A stretch of 30,590 bases of DNA, taken from IMG/VR virus record IMGVR_UViG_3300012005_000010, positions 1 to 30,590 of that record; one strand, given 5' to 3'. The translations under genes and the position numbers were made by a program. The notes beneath the pieces are model-generated. The model worked only from the letters and a program-made list of their open reading frames with translations. It was not told the origin of the DNA and did no database searches. Every line of letters starts with the position of its first letter. The stretch's first letter is position 1. The DNA comes from a virus. Below, one piece after another: positions 24,584 through 30,590 of this stretch.

Positions 24584-25165
24584 TTAAATATTGATATCCT
24601 GTATAACATCTTTTCCTTCTTCGAGAAAAATAAGATCCAAGAAATTATATGCAAATGTCATAGTAAAAGTTTTTTCATCTGCTTTTAATTCTGAGTAGTT
24701 TAGTCTCAATTCAGATAATCCTTTGAAGTTTACACTTCTGAACCTGACATCGAATAATCCATCTTTGTTCTCATCCAGTATTCTCAACATCAGTGGAGAT
24801 TCGTAAGTATTAGCAGTGTCAAGGTATCCATTAGTGATAAAATCCAATATGACGAAATAATTGAAGTGTGAATTAACGCTCTGAAATGTAATATCGATCT
24901 CTTTAGTGAACAGATCATATACATTCTGAGAACTCTTCCATGTGATCTCTTTGCCACGTTTGATATGCTGCATTGGTAGTTCTATGCTCATGCCTGGAAA
25001 CAAAACATCTTTCACTGTGCTATTCAGATAATCCAATATATTATCATATGGCGATCTGTAACTCTTCAACCTTTTTTTGTAAAGATCGATAACATTCTGT
25101 CCTACAAAATCTGTAGGAAGATTGAACACGAAATTGCTGGACTGTGATGGAAGATGTAAGCTCAT
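24584..25165 (-). CDS. tail-tube/baseplate-like virion protein
   Basis: The 193-residue protein lacks signal or membrane parts. It has an N-terminal extended part (LPSQSSNFVFNLP), a middle with FPGMSIELPMQHIKRGKEI and ITFQSVNSHFNYFVILDFI, and an end with VRFRSVNFKGLSELRLNYSE followed by FTMTFAYNFLDL. This strand-helix-strand layout, and the closing 'function of the sub-region then GLSEL..Y' element, resembles myovirus tail-tube and tube-initiator proteins (gp19/gp54-like). Sequence identity to known members cannot be judged here. It lies in an operon-like run with 25167-27023 upstream (1-base gap). Confidence 0.5.
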   Translation of the reverse strand: MSLHLPSQSSNFVFNLPTDFVGQNVIDLYKKRLKSYRSPYDNILDYLNSTVKDVLFPGMSIELPMQHIKRGKEITWKSSQNVYDLFTKEIDITFQSVNSHFNYFVILDFITNGYLDTANTYESPLMLRILDENKDGLFDVRFRSVNFKGLSELRLNYSELKADEKTFTMTFAYNFLDLIFLEEGKDVIQDINI

Positions 25166-25166
25166 T

Positions 25167-27023
25167 TTATTGTGTTATATTGTTTCCTGTGCCAAGATCT
25201 GGTTTTCTGATCGTCAGAGCATTTATGTTAGTATTCAAGAATATCTTTTTTAAACTATCTACTTTTTTAAACGATGTAAGTACAGGAGTTAATGTTGATG
25301 TTTGAACATTCTGTATTGTAGGATTGGCATCAATTTCGGCTTGGGCTGCAAGTTTAGAAAGATTTTCTGCAGATTCATAAGGAACGAAAGTTCCAGAATA
25401 TATCACAGTCTTTACATCTTTGGCATTGATCACTATATAAAAAACATTAACTCCAGATATATACATATTTTTTAATTTATCAGTATCCTTTTCAGATACT
25501 TTAAATACAACTATGCCACTTTTAAGATCAACTTGAGCAGAATCGTAATACAAAGGTATCTCTACTGCTTCTTTTGGAGACTTAAAAGACATTTTTACAT
25601 CAGATGTATTAGTTAAATCGAATGCAGCAACACTTGTAGAATTCACACTGTTGGCAATTGCGAATTTATAAACATTGTCAAATGGATTAACTACAATTTG
25701 CAATTTTCCTATACCGAAATATTTTTCTTTGTTGAAGTTCTCTGATACGTTTTTAGCAACGACATTAAACCTATCATACAATACTGGATAAGGAACATCA
25801 ACTTTTTGTACTATCTGGTTTGTAGTGAAAAGAGAACCAGCATCAATCATAAAATTATCACCCTTGGTGTTATAAATCTTTGGTTTAAAAGTGTTAGATA
25901 CTTTTATTCGTGTTAAGTTTGCTCCGTATTTGGCAATTTCATCTCTCAGTAAACCCAGAGTGCTTATTTTTGTAATCTGACTATTATCTACAGCATTGAT
26001 TATCTTGAGTTCAACTTGTATAGCTGCAGTCGTATTAGCGCTGATTATGACAGGTCTGTACATGATTTTTTGATCATATTCTGTATTTACAAAGAAATCT
26101 ACACTGTTTGTTGGTACATTTTCTTCATAAAGAGTTACTGTGTATATCAGATAATTTCTCTGTCCTATCATGTTTTGAGCATCAAGGAAAGTTTTAAATT
26201 CGCTATCGTTGTTGTTGAATATTCCAAAAATCTCAAAGAAGTCTCCGTTTGCAGAATGTTGTATCTGCACTCCCATAGTCTGAAAATCTGGAGTTTGAGG
26301 TATAGATGCTGAAAGAGGTTTAGAAATAATAAATGTGTTTGTACTCATTATGCTCTGTTTGAGCTCAATGAAGCTAAAATCTACAAATATTGGAGAGTTT
26401 TGGCTTAATCCAACTCCAGTTAAACCACCAGTCAAATTTTGATTTAAAGATCCTGGTGTTGGAATCTGTCCAGTTCTCTGATTAGCAGTATCATACACAG
26501 AAGGGACTTGTATTTCGATATATTTTCCCCATTGTTTTTCCTGAAACAGAAATGGAGGAGATGTAAATTCAACAATACTAGACATTGATATATCAGTTTT
26601 ATCGTAGTAAAAATTTGATAAATCAACCTTGATAAGATTATCAAAATCGTAAGTGTATATGTTCAGATAAGCTCCGACTTTATCTTCGAATGTATAATTT
26701 ACAGGAAAGTGGATCCTGAGTTTATCGTAACGCTGTGGACTGCCTGCTGCAAAATTCTGTACATGCAAGAATGGATATTTCACCAAGTCTACCTTTCCAT
26801 ATTTATTGGATACAACATCCAATCTGAACAATTGATTATTCTGAATATTGTTAGTCACAGAAGGATTCGTGAAAGTTGAATCGGCCTGTATCAATGAATT
26901 ACTCTGTACATAAGTTCCATCAGGAACTAATACCTTGTAATCCTCTGCTACCAGATTCAGATCATCATATATCCATTCCAGTAGAATGTTTTTGTCTATT
27001 TTGACATGTTTGGATGCTTGCAT
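25167..27023 (-). CDS. virion structural protein, 618 residues
   Basis: The N-terminus (HVKIDKNILLEWIYDDLN) and the early block RYDKLRIHFPVNYTFEDKVG...LNIYTYD recur in proteins I associate with T4-like marine and Bacteroidota phage virions. The remainder is beta-rich, with Ile/Val/Thr/Asn strands, no signal peptide and a C-terminal tail of small polar residues. It probably belongs to the baseplate or tail, judging from its place directly before the tail-tube-like gene. A terminator (27038-27066) precedes it, so its promoter lies in the 15-base to 60-base gap or transcription reads through. Exact role unknown. Confidence 0.6.
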   Translation of the reverse strand: MQASKHVKIDKNILLEWIYDDLNLVAEDYKVLVPDGTYVQSNSLIQADSTFTNPSVTNNIQNNQLFRLDVVSNKYGKVDLVKYPFLHVQNFAAGSPQRYDKLRIHFPVNYTFEDKVGAYLNIYTYDFDNLIKVDLSNFYYDKTDISMSSIVEFTSPPFLFQEKQWGKYIEIQVPSVYDTANQRTGQIPTPGSLNQNLTGGLTGVGLSQNSPIFVDFSFIELKQSIMSTNTFIISKPLSASIPQTPDFQTMGVQIQHSANGDFFEIFGIFNNNDSEFKTFLDAQNMIGQRNYLIYTVTLYEENVPTNSVDFFVNTEYDQKIMYRPVIISANTTAAIQVELKIINAVDNSQITKISTLGLLRDEIAKYGANLTRIKVSNTFKPKIYNTKGDNFMIDAGSLFTTNQIVQKVDVPYPVLYDRFNVVAKNVSENFNKEKYFGIGKLQIVVNPFDNVYKFAIANSVNSTSVAAFDLTNTSDVKMSFKSPKEAVEIPLYYDSAQVDLKSGIVVFKVSEKDTDKLKNMYISGVNVFYIVINAKDVKTVIYSGTFVPYESAENLSKLAAQAEIDANPTIQNVQTSTLTPVLTSFKKVDSLKKIFLNTNINALTIRKPDLGTGNNITQ

Positions 27024-27037
27024 GATCTTATATATTC

Positions 27038-27066
27038 AAAAAGCCGAGCTTATGACTCGGCTTTTT
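27038..27066 (-). terminator. strong, symmetric intrinsic terminator
   Basis: AAAAAGCCGAG / CTCGGCTTTTT (27038-27048, 27056-27066) with a 7-base loop, 18 bases past the stop of 27084-27476. A-run and T-run on both sides make it active in both directions. Confidence 0.9.
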
Positions 27067-27083
27067 TATTGTTTATAAATCAT

Positions 27084-27476
27084 CTACTTTACATGAATGC
27101 TCAAATATTCCTGAACTTGATTTTTTATCTCTTCTAATTCCATTCCAGGATAATTAGTCTTGATAGTATCCAATAAAACCAATTCATCTTTCTTCAAAGA
27201 GTCTATTTTGTCTTTAATAGGATCTAAAACTTTTTGAATTTTTTCAGATTGTTCAGCAACTTCATTCATCTTATTGAATATGATTTGTAGCTCATTGGAA
27301 TCTTTATCCTTCTTCAAATTATTTTTGCTAGTCTCTAGCTGAGAAGCTATCAGCAGTAAATTATCTTTCAATAAAGTCAATTTCTTTTCATCTCTTTCTA
27401 TATCTTTGTTAAGATTTAGAAAATTTCTGCGTATGTGTAATGCTCTTCTTAAGAAGTTTATATCTATTTTAGCCAT
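27084..27476 (-). CDS. coiled-coil protein of unknown function
   Basis: Starting at MAKIDINFLRRALHIRRNF (ATG 27476, giving an 8-base overlap with the upstream gene), the 130-residue product is almost entirely charged heptad-like helix (Lys, Glu, Leu, Asp, Asn). Seven more codons lie upstream in frame from 27497 but would deepen the overlap to 29 bases. No cysteines or signal. It could be a chaperone, scaffold-like or tail-assembly protein; nothing more specific can be seen. It ends at the strong terminator. Confidence 0.6.
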   Translation of the reverse strand: MAKIDINFLRRALHIRRNFLNLNKDIERDEKKLTLLKDNLLLIASQLETSKNNLKKDKDSNELQIIFNKMNEVAEQSEKIQKVLDPIKDKIDSLKKDELVLLDTIKTNYPGMELEEIKNQVQEYLSIHVK

Positions 27477-28302
27477 TATCTGTTTTTGAATTATCAATTA
27501 TTTCTGTTTTAATAATATTTCCAGTATTCATAAGTGCTAAATCTTCAGGATCTATCAGATCATTATAATCTATAATAGCATGTTCAACAGGTTTAGTATC
27601 TTCAACTTTAATTTTTTCAGTCAATATAGTAGGCGTAGGATCAATTATTTCAGGAACTCCTGAACCATCAAATCTTTCAGGATAAATCAATTTGTTAAGA
27701 AATGTTCTGATCTGGATTTCTAACAATTCTGGATTCATCAAAAGTTTATCTGTGAAATCCTTTGCAAGATAATCGATAATCGATGTTTCGAAGTTATCAT
27801 TCATCAAACGTATAAAATCTCTTCCAGGAATTTTCTCTTTGAAAGATAATACAATATCTATACTATCAGGTTTTTTCATTTTTCTGAATAATGCATCTTC
27901 AGGATTGTTAGATGGCATAGTATAGTGGTTGATCGGAGCTTGTTGATATGTTGGATTATGAGTCACAGCTGGATTACCATTTCCTAAAATGGTTTCAACT
28001 TGTTGAGCAGTCGGTTGAGATTGCATACCGGCATTAGGATCATTTACAGAAACATGCGTTCTTTCATCAACATATGCTGAAGTATTCACGTTTTGGACAT
28101 TTTCTTTTATCTGATTTGCAAGATTTCCTAAAGCATTCGCACTTGTATTGAAGAATGTGTTAGGATCCATATATTCATCATAAGATGATAATAATGTAGT
28201 TTTCTTTATTGCAGCTCCACCAGAAAGATATGCAAAATCAGCATCTTCTTTGATAACTTCTAGAATTGATCCATTGACATCGAATTTTTTACCTGTTAAC
28301 AT
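27469..28302 (-). CDS. hypothetical virion-block protein, 277 residues
   Basis: The N-terminus (residues 1-45) is a small beta-rich module (FDVNGSILEVIKEDADFAYL), followed by a Gln/Asn/Pro-rich linker (about 60-130) and a helical, conserved-looking region (PDSIDIVLSFKEKIPGRDFI to FLNKLIYP, about 146-213), then an acidic tail. The order beta domain, flexible linker, helical domain suggests an adaptor. It is first in the transcript that ends at 27038 and lies after the gp32 terminator. A TATAAATA octamer (28354-28361, minus) lies 52 bases before the start but is at chance level. No family recognised. Confidence 0.6.
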   Translation of the reverse strand: MLTGKKFDVNGSILEVIKEDADFAYLSGGAAIKKTTLLSSYDEYMDPNTFFNTSANALGNLANQIKENVQNVNTSAYVDERTHVSVNDPNAGMQSQPTAQQVETILGNGNPAVTHNPTYQQAPINHYTMPSNNPEDALFRKMKKPDSIDIVLSFKEKIPGRDFIRLMNDNFETSIIDYLAKDFTDKLLMNPELLEIQIRTFLNKLIYPERFDGSGVPEIIDPTPTILTEKIKVEDTKPVEHAIIDYNDLIDPEDLALMNTGNIIKTEIIDNSKTDNG

Positions 28303-28324
28303 TTTGATATATTATTTGTTTTGA

Positions 28325-28354
28325 AAGAGAGCAAGAACTTAATCTTGCTCTCTT
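28325..28354 (-). terminator. intrinsic terminator of the gp32-like gene
   Basis: AGAGAGCAAGA / TCTTGCTCTCT (28326-28336, 28343-28353) with a 6-base loop, 22 bases past the stop of 28376-29485. The following T-run is short on the minus strand. Confidence 0.7.
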
Positions 28355-28375
28355 ATTTATAGTTAAATACTTGGC

Positions 28376-29485
28376 TTAGTCTAAATCAGCAAAAGGATCT
28401 TCATTTGGATCTACTGGAGTTTTATCTCCTAAATCAGCAAATGGATCTTCTTCTGTTGCTACAGCTTTTTGTTGAACTGGAGCTTTTGGAGCCGCGACTG
28501 GAGCTTGGGCTGCTGGTTTTGTTTCTTTAACAGGAGCAGCAGTTGCAGCAGTTTTAGCTGTTTCGTTAGATGAACTTCCGAATAAATCTTCAGCAGACAT
28601 AGGATCAGCAGAGTTGAATAATACATTAGAACCTTCAGTAGAAGTGTTTGTTAAAATCTTAACAATTTTATCAATCTTTTCTATTTGTTCATCGGTCAAA
28701 CGAGCAGGCATATATTTATTTAAATCAACACCTTCTTCGCGACTACGTAAGAATGTAGTTAATTTAGGCATTAAATCTTCACGGATGATCTTTTTTGTAA
28801 TTTCTTTACCAGCTTTATTCGTGAAAACTTTTTCTTGTGTAGGCAAACTTTTTCCATTGATCTTGATAGATGAACGCTCTAAGAATAAAGATGAATCGTA
28901 ATTTTCAAAATCTCCAACATTCTTTACAACTAATTTGAAATCTTTACCTTCTGCAACATCATAGATATTACATTTACGGCCTTCTACGTTTTCACCATTT
29001 TCTTCAGCTTGCATCTTTTGTAAGATTTTCCAACCGTAAGAATAAACCATGATTTTTCCTACTGCATCTGGATTTTGTGAATCTTCTACAATCAATACTA
29101 AAGAATAATACTTGTTCACTTTGTTTAAACAAACTGCACGTTCTTTTAATACTGGGTTTGTAGACTTATCTAAATCGAAATATAATTTAGATAATGCACA
29201 TTTCTCCTTGAAATTTGCTGGAGAATCGTACAAGCCGTTTAATTCTTGTTGACCTTCAATTTTAACATAATTCATGATGCGGTGTAAACCGTTTGGACCT
29301 GTTTTAGGATTTCCGTTTTCATCATCTTCATTTAATACCCATGGTAAGAAACGGATAACTGCAGTGTATCCTTTTCTAGGATCAGTTGCTTTTTTGTAAG
29401 AAGGGCGGTATAAACCGTCCACTCCTGATTTTCCATCATTGACGAAGCCTAATGATGATTCTTCTTCTACGTTGAATAGACTCAT
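28376..29485 (-). CDS. single-strand DNA-binding protein, T4 gp32-like
   Basis: The 369-residue protein has the layout of gp32: a short basic N-terminus, an OB-fold core (about 30-260) with YTAVIRFLPWV, a region with Cys residues near KEKCALSKLYFD and AVCLNKVNKYYSLVLIVEDS, and GKIMVYSYGWKI. Then come an Ala/Pro/Lys linker (about 305-350) and an acidic tail with two DPFADL copies, the second at the extreme C-terminus. In gp32 the acidic tail binds replication partners, including helicase loader and polymerase, and weakens DNA binding. The T4 zinc ligand set is not obviously kept. Length is somewhat greater than T4 gp32 (301 residues), due mostly to the linker. It coats single-strand DNA in replication, repair and recombination. 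Confidence 0.88.
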   Translation of the reverse strand: MSLFNVEEESSLGFVNDGKSGVDGLYRPSYKKATDPRKGYTAVIRFLPWVLNEDDENGNPKTGPNGLHRIMNYVKIEGQQELNGLYDSPANFKEKCALSKLYFDLDKSTNPVLKERAVCLNKVNKYYSLVLIVEDSQNPDAVGKIMVYSYGWKILQKMQAEENGENVEGRKCNIYDVAEGKDFKLVVKNVGDFENYDSSLFLERSSIKINGKSLPTQEKVFTNKAGKEITKKIIREDLMPKLTTFLRSREEGVDLNKYMPARLTDEQIEKIDKIVKILTNTSTEGSNVLFNSADPMSAEDLFGSSSNETAKTAATAAPVKETKPAAQAPVAAPKAPVQQKAVATEEDPFADLGDKTPVDPNEDPFADLD

Positions 29486-29534
29486 TGCTTTTTAATTGTT
29501 TTTATTTGTTTATATGAGTTGCTCTCTTTGAGCA
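29486..29534 (-). promoter_or_regulatory. possible autogenous translational operator of the gp32-like gene
   Basis: The leader carries a hairpin TGCTC-AAAGA-GAGCA (minus, 29520-29534) followed by a 34-base stretch with almost no G before the ATG. T4 gp32 represses its own mRNA by binding such an unstructured A/U-rich leader next to a 5' structure. The layout is visible; the regulation is inferred. Confidence 0.35.
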
Positions 29535-29576
29535 GTCATGATAATTATATTACCGCCAAATAAAAAAGTTTAAAAC

Positions 29577-29614
29577 AAAAAAAACGATCCAAATATTTGG
29601 ATCGTTTTTTTTTT
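29577..29614 (-). terminator. strong intrinsic terminator
   Basis: A perfect palindrome CGATCCAAAT / ATTTGGATCG (29585-29604), extended by A- and T-runs of eight or more on each side, ends 18 bases before the stop of the minus-strand gene 29632-30054. Likely bidirectional. Confidence 0.9.
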
Positions 29615-29631
29615 AATTATTATTTTAATTA

Positions 29632-30054
29632 TTAAACCTCAGCATCTGGTAAAACAGGAGCTTCAGGTTCAGCCGCAGCAGGAGCTTCTTCTGTTGGTGT
29701 TGCAACCGGTGCCTCAGCAACCGGAGCAGCAGGTGTTTCCTCTACAGGAGCTTCTTCGATTGGAGTTTCTACCGGTCCAGTTTCTCCTACTAAAATAGAA
29801 GCTGGAACATTGTCGATGCTCATAAATGTGGAAATCACATATTTAGCAATCTCTTCAGCGATGTCGATATCACTCCAGAATTCACGAGCATTCTTGCTGT
29901 TTTCTTCCTTAACTTTTTTAACTAATGCGTTGATCAAGCTTTGAGGAACATCTAAAGTTGTTTTGACTTTGTATATATCATCAACTTTCATCACCGATTC
30001 ATTTGTAGATTTTGCATGTTCGCTAAAATCTTCATATTTCTTTAAAAATTCCAT
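29632..30054 (-). CDS. Pro/Ala/Glu-tailed phage protein
   Basis: The 140-residue protein begins MEFLKKYEDFSEHAKSTNES, in the style of T4-like internal or head proteins (xxYEDF), but no (Leu/Ile)-x-Glu cleavage site is obvious just after it. Residues about 30-90 are helical (VPQSLINALVKKVKEENS to AEEIAKYVISTF). The last 45 residues are low-complexity Pro/Ala/Glu/Val repeats of the EAPVEETPAAP type, very acidic. A scaffold, DNA-binding or partner-binding role is possible. It lies next to the gp32-like gene but is separated by a strong terminator. Function unknown. Confidence 0.6.
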   Translation of the reverse strand: MEFLKKYEDFSEHAKSTNESVMKVDDIYKVKTTLDVPQSLINALVKKVKEENSKNAREFWSDIDIAEEIAKYVISTFMSIDNVPASILVGETGPVETPIEEAPVEETPAAPVAEAPVATPTEEAPAAAEPEAPVLPDAEV

Positions 30055-30091
30055 TTAGAATTAATTTGTTTTTATGTTCTATATATTGTAT

Positions 30092-30526
30092 TTATTTGGT
30101 CAAAAATGCATAAGATCCCAAAATAGCAACAAGTATAGCTCCTGCTATGGCCAAGTTCTTCTTCCTCTTCTCTATTTTGATCTGCTTCTTCTGGATTGCA
30201 TTCAGACAGTTCAGATTATCTATCTGTTTAACTCTAGAAGAATCTATAGTGATAGAATTTTTTAGTTCAGCTTTATAATTAACAATCTGTCCATCTAAGT
30301 TATTGATTATCTTAGTGTTAACTGAATCTTTTTTTACATATACTTGGTTCAAAGCTTCAAAATAATGCATATTTTCTATATCCTTGGCTATAGTCTTTGC
30401 TTGTGGTACAGTGAATGCAACTACAGTGTCTTTATCATATTTAATTAGTTTTGGATAAGTGTTTTGAGAAATAGTCGATAAGCTGAACATTATCAAGATT
30501 ATCAATGTTGCCATTTTTTTTACCAT
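30092..30526 (-). CDS. secreted coiled-coil protein with C-terminal membrane segment, spanin-like
   Basis: The 144-residue protein has an N-terminal signal-like segment (MATLIILIMFSLSTISQ) and DTVVAFTVPQAKTIAKD, a charged coiled coil (about 60-120) and a C-terminal hydrophobic helix (AIAGAILVAILGSYAFL). Proteins with this order, next to an overlapping coiled-coil ORF, recur in Bacteroidota phages near lysis functions. No lipobox is seen. An alternative start at the second Met (MATL) is possible. The first 86 bases overlap the end of the upstream ORF (30441-30590) in another frame, as in Rz/Rz1-type spanin pairs. Lysis function is inferred, and no endolysin or holin is in the window. Confidence 0.6.
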   Translation of the reverse strand: MVKKMATLIILIMFSLSTISQNTYPKLIKYDKDTVVAFTVPQAKTIAKDIENMHYFEALNQVYVKKDSVNTKIINNLDGQIVNYKAELKNSITIDSSRVKQIDNLNCLNAIQKKQIKIEKRKKNLAIAGAILVAILGSYAFLTK

Positions 30527-30590
30527 GATCTTTTTTTATTTTTTCGATTTTGTCATTCAGAACATCGATAGAATCGCTCAATACAGAACC
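30441..30590 (-). CDS. C-terminal part of an overlapping coiled-coil gene (cut by window edge)
   Basis: From the window edge a minus-strand frame stays open for 49 codons and ends at TAA 30441-30443. It contains DSIDVLNDKIEKIKKDH (coiled coil) then NLDNVQLIDYFSKHLSKTN, a C-terminus of the kind found in small phage membrane and coiled-coil proteins. It overlaps the start of 30092-30526 by 86 bases in a different frame. The frame lacks a start in the window, so it is incomplete. Confidence 0.5.
   Translation of the reverse strand, partial: GSVLSDSIDVLNDKIEKIKKDHGKKNGNIDNLDNVQLIDYFSKHLSKTN

Overview
The window looks like part of a large T4-type tailed phage (myovirus) that infects a Bacteroidota host, probably a Flavobacterium-like one. 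The phage evidence is a gp32-type single-strand DNA-binding protein, a cluster of virion and baseplate-like proteins, a 2320-residue repeat-rich adhesin or fibre-like protein, and a protein whose N-terminus matches the T4 capsid-targeting and cleavage sequence. The Bacteroidota evidence is a signal-peptide protein with a type IX secretion C-terminal domain, gene starts preceded by A-rich leaders instead of Shine-Dalgarno sites, and a few TAnnTTTG (-7 type) promoter boxes. The DNA is AT-rich, and nearly every gene lies on the minus strand, so gene order runs from high to low coordinates. Two small plus-strand islands (1988-3236 and 23592-24155) hold repeat-rich genes.

Layout from left to right. 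62-1907 holds small unknown minus-strand genes, including very short ones (57 and 54 residues) and decayed scraps. 1988-3236 (plus) holds two tandem copies of an unknown gene, the first split by a frameshift at a run of nine A and the second internally deleted. 3237-7444 holds small genes around an RtcB RNA ligase, plus a broken flavodoxin-like remnant, a tandem pair of Cys-containing paralogues and a candidate capsid-packaged internal protein. 7467-8845 is a self-contained 'moron': promoter, secreted T9SS-sorted protein, terminator. 8960-12724 is a tight four-gene operon encoding an Mrr-like nuclease, an SF2 helicase, an N6-adenine methyltransferase and a second methyltransferase piece; together these have the domain content of a Type ISP or Type I restriction-modification enzyme split into separate genes. 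12802-19764 is the giant repeat protein. 19815-20978 is a CCA-adding or poly(A)-polymerase family nucleotidyltransferase.

21031-22270 is the strangest stretch. An ADP-ribosyltransferase-like phage ORF lacks an ATG start. A 27-codon piece that looks like its missing N-terminus lies 325 bases upstream, and the gap ends in a GC-rich, hairpin-forming RNA-like block. 22365-23492 is a phage-encoded S1-domain (ribosomal protein S1-like) protein; 23592-24155 (plus) is a leucine-rich-like repeat protein with four 21-residue repeats. 24157-28302 is a virion or baseplate-like gene block, 28376-29485 is the gp32-like protein, and 29632-30590 ends with a Pro/Ala/Glu-rich protein and an overlapping, spanin-like membrane and coiled-coil gene pair cut by the window edge.

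Functional themes: RNA and tRNA repair (RtcB plus CCA-adding enzyme), translation takeover (S1-like protein), possible restriction of competing DNA (nuclease, helicase, methyltransferase), host-surface alteration through the host's own type IX secretion system, and candidate virion-carried effectors. No tRNA gene, CRISPR array or complete insertion sequence was seen.
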